This document shows positions 1 to 5,802 of a DNA stretch of 14,849 nucleotides, piece by piece. Position 1 is the stretch's first letter; the number at the start of each line of letters is the position of its first letter. The position numbers and the translations under genes were made by a program. The stretch spans positions 1 through 14,849 of the forward strand of contig JAZDJP010000091.1 in NCBI GenBank assembly GCA_043803805.1. Reading direction: 5' to 3'. The stretch comes from JAZDJP01 sp043803805 (lineage in GTDB: Bacteria; Planctomycetota; JAZDJP01). Under the pieces are notes generated by a model. That model saw only the letters and a list, made by a program, of their open reading frames with translations. It ran no database searches and was not told the origin of the DNA.

Positions 1-9
1 GGAAAGGTG

Positions 10-37
10 TTGAAGTGCTGCAACTTCCATGTAGAAT
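10..37 (+). promoter_or_regulatory. Putative sigma70-type promoter of the epimerase operon
   Basis: A TTGAAG hexamer at 10-15 and a TAGAAT hexamer at 32-37 are separated by 16 bp. They match the sigma70 consensus at 4 of 6 and 5 of 6 positions. This is the best promoter-like pair seen ahead of the operon that starts at 144. Transcription would begin near position 44 and give a leader of about 100 nt. It is a consensus match only. The organism's sigma factor preferences are unknown and the true promoter may lie left of the window. Confidence 0.4.
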
Positions 38-49
38 ACTATCGTCCAG

Positions 50-77
50 CCGGCGAAAAATCTGCGTCGGATTTTTC
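50..77 (+). promoter_or_regulatory. Leader hairpin with two mutually exclusive folds
   Basis: GAAAAATC (55-62) is the inverted complement of GATTTTTC (70-77). With the adjoining bases this can form a stem of about 10 bp with a 3-nt loop. An alternative fold pairs CCGGC (50-54) with GTCGG (66-70) and is followed directly by ATTTTT, which looks like a weak intrinsic terminator. The two folds cannot coexist. It could be the terminator of a gene to the left or an attenuator-like element in the leader of the operon. No riboswitch class is recognised. Confidence 0.3.
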
Positions 78-143
78 TGGCCGTGAACGGTTACGACATG
101 GTTATGGTGCCGCGTCACGTTGGAACTTTAAGGGGTTGTGATC

Positions 144-1286
144 ATGGCGACGATTCTCATCACCGGCGGGGCGGGATTCATCGGGAGTCACACCGCCGAC
201 CTTCTTCTTCAGAAGGGATGTCAGGTCCGCATCCTCGACCGTCTGGATCCCCAGATTCACGGCAGCGCGGGGGCGTTTCCCGCGTATCTCCCTCCCGGCA
301 TTGAAAAAATCCGGGGGGACGTCCGGAATCCCGCCGACGTGGAGGCGGCCTTGGGCGGCGTTTCGGCCGTTCTGCACCTGGCCGCCCTCACCGGCGTGGG
401 CCAGAGCATGTACGACATCCGGGACTACGTGGACACGAACGTCACCGGGACGGCCGCCCTTCTGGAAGTGATCGTCAAGCGCCGGATTCCCATACGCCGG
501 ATTGTCCTGGCGTCCTCACGCGCCGTCTACGGGGAGGGGACCGGGGAATGCCCCGCGCACGGCCGGGTGCATCCCGGGGCGCGCCGCCGGGAGGACATGG
601 AATCCGGCCAACTCGACGCCCGGTGTCCCCGTTGCCGCGCCCCCCTCGCGCCCCGCCCCACGGGGGAGGACCGGCCGCCCGCCCCGGCGTCCGTCTACGC
701 CCGCACCAAGCTCCAGCAGGAGGAGTACTGCCGATACGCCGCGGAAACGTACGGCCTGCCCGTCACCATCCTGCGTTACTTCAACGTCTACGGGTCCCGG
801 CAGTCCCTGAAAAATCCCTACACGGGGATCATCTCCATCTTCTACAGCCGGATTCTCGCGGGCGAAACCGTGTCACTCTATGAATTCGGGAAGCCTATCC
901 GGGATTTCGTCCACGTCCGGGACGTCGCCCGGGCGAACGTCCTCGCCCTGGAAACGGACACGCCCCCGGCGGTCGCGATCAACATCGGGTCGGGAATGCC
1001 GGCGACCGTGAGGACGGCGGCGGAGACTCTGGCCGCGGCGGTCGGCCGGCCGGCGAAAACCGATCCGACGGGCGAGTTCCGTGTGGGGGACGTCCGCGCG
1101 GCCGTCGCCGACGTCGCCCGCGCCCGGGAATTTCTTGGGTACGCGCCGGAGATGTCCCTCGGCGACGGGATGGCGGAATTCGTTCGCTGGGCAGCCACCC
1201 AGGAATCCGAGGACCTCTACGGGAAAACCGTCGAGGAACTGCGGCGACATAATCTTCTGGGTGTTTCCCAAAGGATCGCGTCATGA
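144..1286 (+). CDS. NAD-dependent nucleotide-sugar epimerase, dTDP-L-rhamnose 4-epimerase type
   Basis: This is an extended short-chain dehydrogenase/reductase of 380 residues, probably cytosolic, that should epimerise an activated sugar using NAD(H). Visible features are the Rossmann motif GGAGFIG at residues 8-14, the catalytic pair Y185-x3-K189 in YARTK, and LRYFNVYG shortly after. Between the Ser-rich strand (ASSRAVYGEG) and the Tyr lies an insert with C136-x2-H139 and C161-x2-C164, resembling a zinc ribbon. A CxxC-bearing insert here, together with the phrases GVGQSMY and LDPQIHG, is what I know from dTDP-L-rhamnose 4-epimerases, which interconvert dTDP-L-rhamnose and dTDP-6-deoxy-L-talose. 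The substrate is inferred from this resemblance; UDP-glucose 4-epimerase-like activity is possible. The ATG at 144 is preferred over a GTG at 138 because AAGGGG (130-135) then sits 8 nt upstream. The stop overlaps the next gene by four bases. Confidence 0.85.
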   Translation: MATILITGGAGFIGSHTADLLLQKGCQVRILDRLDPQIHGSAGAFPAYLPPGIEKIRGDVRNPADVEAALGGVSAVLHLAALTGVGQSMYDIRDYVDTNVTGTAALLEVIVKRRIPIRRIVLASSRAVYGEGTGECPAHGRVHPGARRREDMESGQLDARCPRCRAPLAPRPTGEDRPPAPASVYARTKLQQEEYCRYAAETYGLPVTILRYFNVYGSRQSLKNPYTGIISIFYSRILAGETVSLYEFGKPIRDFVHVRDVARANVLALETDTPPAVAINIGSGMPATVRTAAETLAAAVGRPAKTDPTGEFRVGDVRAAVADVARAREFLGYAPEMSLGDGMAEFVRWAATQESEDLYGKTVEELRRHNLLGVSQRIAS

Positions 1287-2632
1287 ACAACCGCATCCGG
1301 GGAATCCTCCCCCGTTCGACCCGCCGGCGCCGGATACTTTTCGTGGGGGAGGGAGTCTCCCTCGCCCACGTGGGGCGCCCCCTGGAACTGGCATGCGCCC
1401 TCGACCCGGCCGGATTTGAGGTAATTTTCGCCTCCGCGGAAAAATACAGGCCCCTCGCGGAAAAGGCCGGATTCGAGTTCCATCCGTTGCCCACGCTCGA
1501 CTCCGGCGAATTCCTTCGCCGGCTCTCCCGGGGCGACGCCCTCTACGACCGCGGGACGATCGCGAAATACGTCGCGTCAGAACGGATTCTCCTGGCCCGG
1601 ATTCGTCCCGATCTCGCCGTGGGCGATTTCCGGGTGTCCCTTCCCGTCTCCGCGGCGCTCGCCGGCGTTCCCTGCGCCACGTTGTGCAACGCCCACTGGA
1701 GCCCGTATTCCGCCCTGAAAAAATTCCCGGCGCCGGAACTGCCGGTGACGCGGATACTGGGGCCGGCGCTGGGCGGGTGGCTGGTGAAGATGTTCGCGCC
1801 GCTCGCATTCCGGCTCCAGGCGCGCGGTTACAACACGATCCGCCGGGAACACGGCCTGCCCCCGGTGAGAGATATACGGGAGATGTACACCGCCGGGGAC
1901 TGGACGCTCTACCCGGATCTTCCGGATATGGCGCCCACCCGGGACCTGCCCCGTCATCACAGGTATCTCGGGCCGGTGGCCTGGAGCCCGGACGTTCCCC
2001 TCCCGGACGGGTGGGCGGACGTCCGGAAACGCGGGATGCCCATCGTATACGTGACCGCCGGGTCGTCGGGGGACACGGACGTCCTGGGGCGGCTTCTTGA
2101 TGCCCTCGCGACTCTTCCCGTGACGGTGGCTCTGGCCACGGCGGGACGCGGGTCTCCCGGGGTCCTTCCCCCGAACGTATTCGCGGCGGATTACATGCCG
2201 GGGCGGGAGGTTCTCAGGGAATCCGCCCTGTGCGTCATGAACGGCGGCGCGGCGACCGGCTACCAGGCCTTTTCCGAGGGGGTTCCGGTGCTCGCGCTTC
2301 CCTCGAACGCGGACCAGTTTTACTTTGCCGGGGCGGCGCAGCGGGCGGGGGCGGGACTCTTGCTCCGTCCCTCGACGGCGACGCCGGCGGCGCTGACGGC
2401 GGCGGCCGCACGGCTTCTCGAAGACCCGTCCTTCCGCCGGGCCGCGCTTCGGATCCGCGCGGAAATCGCCGCCCTCCCTCCCGGCGACGAATTCGCGCGG
2501 TTCGTGAAGGGGATTTTCCCGGAGTATGGTGTTCCTTCGATTCATCATTCGATATTTCAGGTGTCTTCTTCCGGCGGGGTTTCTGCGATCCACGATCCAC
2601 GATCCACGCTTCCTGATCGGAGGATGCCATGA
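1283..2632 (+). CDS. Glycosyltransferase, GT-B fold, family 1/MGT-like (COG1819 type)
   Basis: A 449-residue glycosyltransferase that should move a sugar from a nucleotide donor to a small or lipid acceptor. The N-terminal half has the family's opening strand ILFVGEG followed by SLAHVGRPLELA, the usual acceptor-domain start. The C-terminal donor domain has MNGGAATGYQAFSEGVPVL around residues 319-337 and PSNADQ ending at D344-Q345, typical of the donor-binding loop. The position before the double Gly is Asn320, where many relatives have His. The start overlaps the epimerase stop as ATGA (1283-1286), indicating translational coupling. The last ~30 residues, after about KGIFPEYG, are encoded by 7-bp tandem repeats and look unlike the family, so the ancestral C-terminus probably lay near residue 415. 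Donor and acceptor are unknown; the neighbouring epimerase suggests a deoxyhexose donor and the next gene an acylated acceptor. Confidence 0.85.
   Translation: MNNRIRGILPRSTRRRRILFVGEGVSLAHVGRPLELACALDPAGFEVIFASAEKYRPLAEKAGFEFHPLPTLDSGEFLRRLSRGDALYDRGTIAKYVASERILLARIRPDLAVGDFRVSLPVSAALAGVPCATLCNAHWSPYSALKKFPAPELPVTRILGPALGGWLVKMFAPLAFRLQARGYNTIRREHGLPPVRDIREMYTAGDWTLYPDLPDMAPTRDLPRHHRYLGPVAWSPDVPLPDGWADVRKRGMPIVYVTAGSSGDTDVLGRLLDALATLPVTVALATAGRGSPGVLPPNVFAADYMPGREVLRESALCVMNGGAATGYQAFSEGVPVLALPSNADQFYFAGAAQRAGAGLLLRPSTATPAALTAAAARLLEDPSFRRAALRIRAEIAALPPGDEFARFVKGIFPEYGVPSIHHSIFQVSSSGGVSAIHDPRSTLPDRRMP
2539..2620 (+). repeat. Degenerate 7-bp tandem repeats at the end of the glycosyltransferase gene
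   Basis: Two short heptad arrays lie here. At 2539-2559 there are three imperfect units (gattcat, cattcga, tatttca). At 2586-2620 there are three perfect cgatcca units followed by two diverged ones (cgcttcc, tgatcgg). Both are inside the last codons of the glycosyltransferase and end just before the GGAGG ribosome-binding site (2619-2623) of the next gene. The period matches the arrays at 11483 and 13671. Confidence 0.75.
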
Positions 2633-3606
2633 ACACCCGGCTCACCCGTGTTTTGAAAGCGGTCGAGGAATCCCTCCATTCGAACCGCCCGGATTCCGGA
2701 CGGATCGCGTTTGGAAACGGCCGGTTCGCCATCCGGGTGGCGGGCGACCTCGAAAGCCGCAAGAAGGCCGCGCGCCTCGTGTATCAATTGTACCGGGAGA
2801 AGGGATACGCCCGGCACGACCCGTCGGGGATGTGGCTTTCGATTTTCGACGCCGTGCCGGAGACGACGACTCTGCTCGTGGAAAGGATCTCCGACGGCGC
2901 CGCGGTGGGCGCGCTCACGGTGGTCTTCGATTCGTCGCTCGGGCTTCCCGCGGACGCGATCTACAGCTCCGAACTCGACGGGTTGCGCGCGCGGGGACGG
3001 CGGCTTTGCGAATTCATGTCATTGGGCGTGGCCGGGGACAATGGGGACGGAAGCGCCGTGCTCGTGGAGCTTTTCAGCGGCGCGAGCATTTTGGCGCGGG
3101 AGCTGCGGGACGCCACCGACATTGTCATCACCGTCAATCCGCGACACGCGGGCTTCTACGTCCGGACGCTTCTCCTCGAGAAACGGGGAGGGGAACGCGA
3201 CTACGGCAAGGTGGGCGGTGCGCCGGCGGTGCTTCTGCGGCTGGATTTCGACGTTCAACGCGAATCCCTCCGGCGGGAGCATCGCCCGCGACCGGAGGGC
3301 GCTCCCCCATCCCGGGTGCTGTATCGCTTTTTTCATCCGATGTCCGAGGAGAATGAAATCCGTGACGTCCTCCGCCGGGACATCCGCCCTCTGCGCGCGG
3401 AGGAATTCATTCAACTGTTCCTGGAGGAGACGGACGTCTGGGCGAAGGCCGAGCCCGGTCAGAGGGCGCATCTCCGGGACCGGTACGCCGGGTGGAGGCG
3501 TGCGGTGGAGGGACGATCCCGCGGATTCCGGGAGGCATTGGCCCCGGCGAAGCCCGTCGAGGACGGGGCGTTTCCGCCGGTGTTGGGGGTGGGCGTCTCC
3601 GCATAA
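2629..3606 (+). CDS. FeeM-like N-acyl amino acid synthase (GNAT-fold acyltransferase)
   Basis: A 325-residue protein resembling N-acyl amino acid synthases of the FeeM type and the related exosortase-associated acyltransferases. These move a long acyl chain, in characterised cases from acyl carrier protein, to the amino group of an amino acid. Recognised signatures are the early segment LVYQLYREKGYARHDPSGM, a central beta strand TTLLVERISDGAAVGALTV, then DSSLGLPADAIYSSELDGLR with Glu115, followed by RRLCEFMSLGV around Cys127. The later IVITVNPRHAGFYVRTL matches the second half of the acyltransferase fold. The C-terminal ~100 residues are charged and lack a recognised domain. The start is supported by GGAGG 5 nt upstream and overlaps the glycosyltransferase stop as ATGA (2629-2632). 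The amino acid and acyl chain cannot be read from the sequence. An alternative is a homoserine-lactone-synthase-like relative of the same fold. Confidence 0.72.
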   Translation: MNTRLTRVLKAVEESLHSNRPDSGRIAFGNGRFAIRVAGDLESRKKAARLVYQLYREKGYARHDPSGMWLSIFDAVPETTTLLVERISDGAAVGALTVVFDSSLGLPADAIYSSELDGLRARGRRLCEFMSLGVAGDNGDGSAVLVELFSGASILARELRDATDIVITVNPRHAGFYVRTLLLEKRGGERDYGKVGGAPAVLLRLDFDVQRESLRREHRPRPEGAPPSRVLYRFFHPMSEENEIRDVLRRDIRPLRAEEFIQLFLEETDVWAKAEPGQRAHLRDRYAGWRRAVEGRSRGFREALAPAKPVEDGAFPPVLGVGVSA

Positions 3607-3644
3607 GACGATTTCGCCGTCCGCCCCGGATGGGGGAATCCGGC

Positions 3645-3818
3645 ATGAACGGAAGGGAATCGCACGCCGCTTTCTGCGGGAACTCTGCCTGCGGGGGGTG
3701 TTCCGTGGAGGGCCGCTTCACCTGCCGTCAGGCTCAGGATGAGCGGTTTTATCACGTTGCGAACCGCATGATATTTCCTTGCCGTTTCTCACAAGATTTC
3801 ACAACCAAGAGTCTATGA
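3645..3818 (+). pseudogene. Possible truncated gene for a small Cys-rich protein
   Basis: A 57-codon frame begins at an ATG 38 bp after the acyltransferase stop, with GGGGGA (3632-3637) placed 7 nt upstream. Its first 27 residues look genuine: Cys residues at 11, 16, 19 and 27 form C-x4-C-x2-C-x7-C, including CGGCSVEGRFTC. I have the impression that a CxxCxVEGxxxC pattern opens some membrane-associated protein families, but I cannot name one. From codon 28 the frame runs into CAGGCTCAGGATGAGCGG, which looks like a dispersed repeat, and base composition drops, so the original gene may have been cut off here. It could instead be a real small metal-binding protein, or chance. Confidence 0.35.
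3726..3746 (+). repeat. Putative dispersed repeat core containing CAGGCTCAGGATGAGCGG
   Basis: The segment at 3729-3746 resembles a short motif, of the form TTCGACAGGCTCAGGATGAGCGG, that I recall as recurring between genes in many environmental bacterial genomes. Here the left part reads GCCGTCAGG rather than TTCGACAGG. It coincides with the point where the Cys-rich frame stops looking like a protein. Only one copy is visible in this window, so its repeat nature rests on recollection and needs a genome-wide count. Confidence 0.35.
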
Positions 3819-4200
3819 GTTCTGACGGCGGCCTGCCATCACCGCTCACCGCGTCAACTCAATGTGATCGACATGCAGGATTTTCACCCTGCCGACCTCG
3901 GGGTAGTCATTCTCGAAGAACTTATCTCGCCCTGCGAACCTTCGGCCCCGATTATTCCGGGGACACTCGTCATTTCCCGTAGGTTCACTCACCTCTTTCC
4001 GCCCGGGCCGGCCGCGCGTCAAGACGCGGCCCGGCGCTTTCTCCATCCTTCCGAATGTCTCACGAAAGTCCCGCGCAAAACGGATTTGCTTCGGGTCGGT
4101 CCTGTCCGGTTATTCCCGATGTTCGCCATTTTCACATTGCGTCCTGGTGTTCACCGGTTTAACCTAGTGCGAAACGGTTTGTTCCATTCCTTCTTGCGCC
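3819..4200. other. Non-coding spacer with probable gene and IS remnants
   Basis: No intact gene is seen here. On the - strand, 3846-3962 reads a plausible protein end, containing KFFENDYPEVGRVKILHVDH and stopping at 3848-3846; I do not recognise the family and upstream of it the frame loses coherence. At 4102-4119 the bases CTGTCCGGTTATTCCCGA resemble CTGTCCGGTCATTACTCGA at the inner edge of the insertion sequence near 14672. A weak promoter-like pair, TTGCGT (4137-4142) and TAACCT (4160-4165) with a 17-bp spacer, could serve the gene at 4201. Composition is less G/C-rich than in the genes. Confidence 0.4.
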
Positions 4201-4905
4201 ATGGAATTCGACCTTCACATCCACACGCGGTACTCCTTCGATTGCCGGATGAAGCCGGAGAAGATCATCCGGGTGGCGAAGGCCCGGGGGCTGGCGGGGA
4301 TCGGGGTCGTGGATCACAATTCCCTGGAGGGGGCCCTCGAGACCGAGCGGATCGCCGCGGGCCGGCTCATCGTCATCCCGGGCATCGAGGTCGGAACGAT
4401 GATGGGGGACATCATCGGGTTTTTCATCCGGGAGCCGATCACCGTGCGGGATCCGTTTGAGGTCATCGAGGCCATCCATGCCCAGGGCGGCGTTGTGGTG
4501 CTGCCGCATCCTTTCCGGGGGCGGATGGCCATCCCGCTGAAACTGGCCGAGAGGGTGGATGTCATCGAGGGGTACAACGCCCGGAGCACGGACGTGGCCG
4601 TCCTTCACCCCTCGAAGGGGGAGGAGGCCGTGGTGAAGGTGGCCGAGGCCCACGGAAAGCCGACGGTGGCCGGGAGCGACGCCCATTTTTACTGGGAGAT
4701 CGGCCGCGCCCGGACCATCATCCCGGCCTCGACGCCGGAGGAGGTCCGCGGCGCCATCCTCGACGGCAACACGCTTCTGGTGGGGCGGCGGACCCCGTTC
4801 CTCTGGAGTTTGTTAAGCGGAATGTTGCGCCTCGTCCGCGGGGGCGGCGGGCGGCGTCACCGGCCGAAGGACGATCCGGCCGGGGAAACGAAGAAAGGGG
4901 CATGA
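4201..4905 (+). CDS. PHP-domain metal-dependent phosphoesterase
   Basis: A 234-residue protein of the polymerase-and-histidinol-phosphatase (PHP) superfamily, soluble and probably cytosolic, hydrolysing a phosphoester with two or three bound metals. All the standard ligand motifs are visible in order: D4-L-H6-I-H8, D38-H39-N40, the Glu in PGIE63V, H103 in PHPF, and the closing D160-A-H162. Length is typical of stand-alone PHP phosphoesterases, and no polymerase or histidinol-phosphatase fusion is present. The last ~30 residues are basic and glycine-rich without known function. No clear Shine-Dalgarno sequence precedes the ATG, but the protein begins immediately before the first metal motif, as in relatives. 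The stop lies 3 bp before the deacetylase gene, so the two are co-transcribed. Substrate unknown; nucleotides and sugar phosphates are known for relatives. Confidence 0.85.
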   Translation: MEFDLHIHTRYSFDCRMKPEKIIRVAKARGLAGIGVVDHNSLEGALETERIAAGRLIVIPGIEVGTMMGDIIGFFIREPITVRDPFEVIEAIHAQGGVVVLPHPFRGRMAIPLKLAERVDVIEGYNARSTDVAVLHPSKGEEAVVKVAEAHGKPTVAGSDAHFYWEIGRARTIIPASTPEEVRGAILDGNTLLVGRRTPFLWSLLSGMLRLVRGGGGRRHRPKDDPAGETKKGA

Positions 4906-4908
4906 CTC

Positions 4909-5637
4909 ATGCAGGCGACCCGTCGGGACTGGGAACGGTTTCTCCGAAAACAGAGGTTGCTCGTGGTGGCCCCGCACGCCGACGACGAGGTGGCCGGCGC
5001 GGGGGGGCTCATCGCCCGCACGAAGGATGCCGGGGGGAAGGTCTTCGTCATGGTCGTTTCGACCGGGGACCTCGATCACTTCGACGGCCGCAGGGGGCAT
5101 ACGCACGGCACGACACGCGACCGGGAGCTCGCCGCGGCCATGCGGCTTCTCCGGGTGGACGATTATGAAATCCTGTTCCGGAACTCCGATCAGCACCTCC
5201 GGATGGACGCCCTGCCCCGCCGGGACCTGGTCAACTGGATCGAGCGGAAGGGACGGCTCGCCACGGAGAAGACCCGGCCCACGATGATTGTGCTTCCGGC
5301 TCCGTCGTTCAATCAGGATCACGAAGCGGTCCATCAGGCGGGAATCACGGCATGCCGGCCGCACCTGGCGACGCTGAAGTCTTTTCAGCGGATGGTCCTC
5401 GTCGCGGACGCCCCGCAGCTGGCCTGGGGAACCGTGCGGTTCCATCCGAATTTCTATGTCGAGATCACGAAGTTCCTGCCGAAGAAACTGGCCGCCTTCC
5501 GTTGCCACCGGTCCCAGATTCGTCCCTCCCCGCATCAGGGCGGGGTGGATGCCCTCGAATATCTGGCCCGCATGCGGGGTCGGGAGATTTCCGTCGAGGC
5601 GGCCGAGGCGTTCGAGTGCCTCCGTTTTGTGGTGTAA
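4909..5637 (+). CDS. LmbE/PIG-L-family zinc-dependent deacetylase
   Basis: A 242-residue member of the LmbE/PIG-L family, which removes acetyl or similar acyl groups from N-acylated sugars such as GlcNAc conjugates using one zinc ion. The zinc and catalytic motif APHADDE spans residues 21-27 (His23, Asp25, Asp26), and the later ligand pattern is D137-H138-E-A-V-H142. A further conserved-looking HRSQ segment occurs near the C-terminus, where the family has a substrate-site His. Start choice: AAAGGGG ending at 4900 is 8 nt ahead of the ATG at 4909; the ATG at 4902 is in another frame. The gene follows the PHP phosphoesterase by 3 bp. Together the pair could process a phosphorylated, N-acylated sugar or sugar lipid, but this is inference. 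The family assignment is firm and the substrate is not known. Confidence 0.87.
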   Translation: MQATRRDWERFLRKQRLLVVAPHADDEVAGAGGLIARTKDAGGKVFVMVVSTGDLDHFDGRRGHTHGTTRDRELAAAMRLLRVDDYEILFRNSDQHLRMDALPRRDLVNWIERKGRLATEKTRPTMIVLPAPSFNQDHEAVHQAGITACRPHLATLKSFQRMVLVADAPQLAWGTVRFHPNFYVEITKFLPKKLAAFRCHRSQIRPSPHQGGVDALEYLARMRGREISVEAAEAFECLRFVV

Positions 5638-5682
5638 TTCGATCCCGCGGGGGTGTCCCAAGCGGGCCGTGGCGTGTTGGCT

Positions 5683-5716
5683 CGGGGAGCGGGCGGGCCG
5701 CCTCCCCGGCCGATTT
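5683..5716 (+). terminator. Possible terminator after the deacetylase gene
   Basis: CGGGGAG (5683-5689) is the inverted complement of CTCCCCG (5702-5708), with a 12-nt GC-rich loop. An ATTTT tract follows 4 nt later (5712-5716). The stem is strong but the T tract is short and displaced, so this is a weak intrinsic-terminator candidate. Its place, 45 bp after the deacetylase stop and before a new transcription unit, fits. Confidence 0.35.
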
Positions 5717-5736
5717 TGGCGCTTTGTGGCCGGTTT

Positions 5737-5770
5737 TTGTCAATTTTCAGGGGAATCTGGCTGATATATA
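5737..5770 (+). promoter_or_regulatory. Possible promoter of the giant lipoprotein gene
   Basis: TTGTCA (5737-5742) and the AT-rich TGATATATA (5762-5770) resemble -35 and -10 elements. The spacing is 19 bp to TGATAT or 22 bp to TATATA, longer than optimal. A start near 5777 would leave a leader of about 26 nt to the chosen ATG at 5803 and would exclude the in-frame ATG at 5770. Confidence 0.25.
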
Positions 5771-5802
5771 TGGAAGGAACGACACTGCGTCGACATCGGA
5801 AT

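Noticed and set aside
1..141. Open frame from the window start to a TGA at 139-141, ending just before the epimerase
   Set aside because: About half of its third positions are G/C, far below the genes here, and the peptide resembles nothing I know. A promoter-like pair and hairpins occupy the same bases. A short end of a foreign gene cannot be excluded.
1577..2593. 338-codon open frame on the - strand inside the glycosyltransferase
   Set aside because: It lies antisense to a gene with clear family motifs, is very rich in Arg and Pro, and has no recognisable domain. Such frames are expected in GC-rich DNA.
3626..3643. CCGGAT / ATCCGG inverted repeat after the acyltransferase gene as a terminator
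   Set aside because: The stem is only 6 bp and is not followed by a T tract.
3864..4460. 198-codon + strand open frame overlapping the PHP gene start
   Set aside because: Its second half is the PHP gene read in the wrong frame and its first half lies in the decayed spacer. No motif supports it.
5653..5802. 50-residue upstream extension of the giant lipoprotein
   Set aside because: It would place a normal lipoprotein signal peptide far from the N-terminus, and it crosses a terminator-like hairpin and an AT-rich promoter-like stretch.
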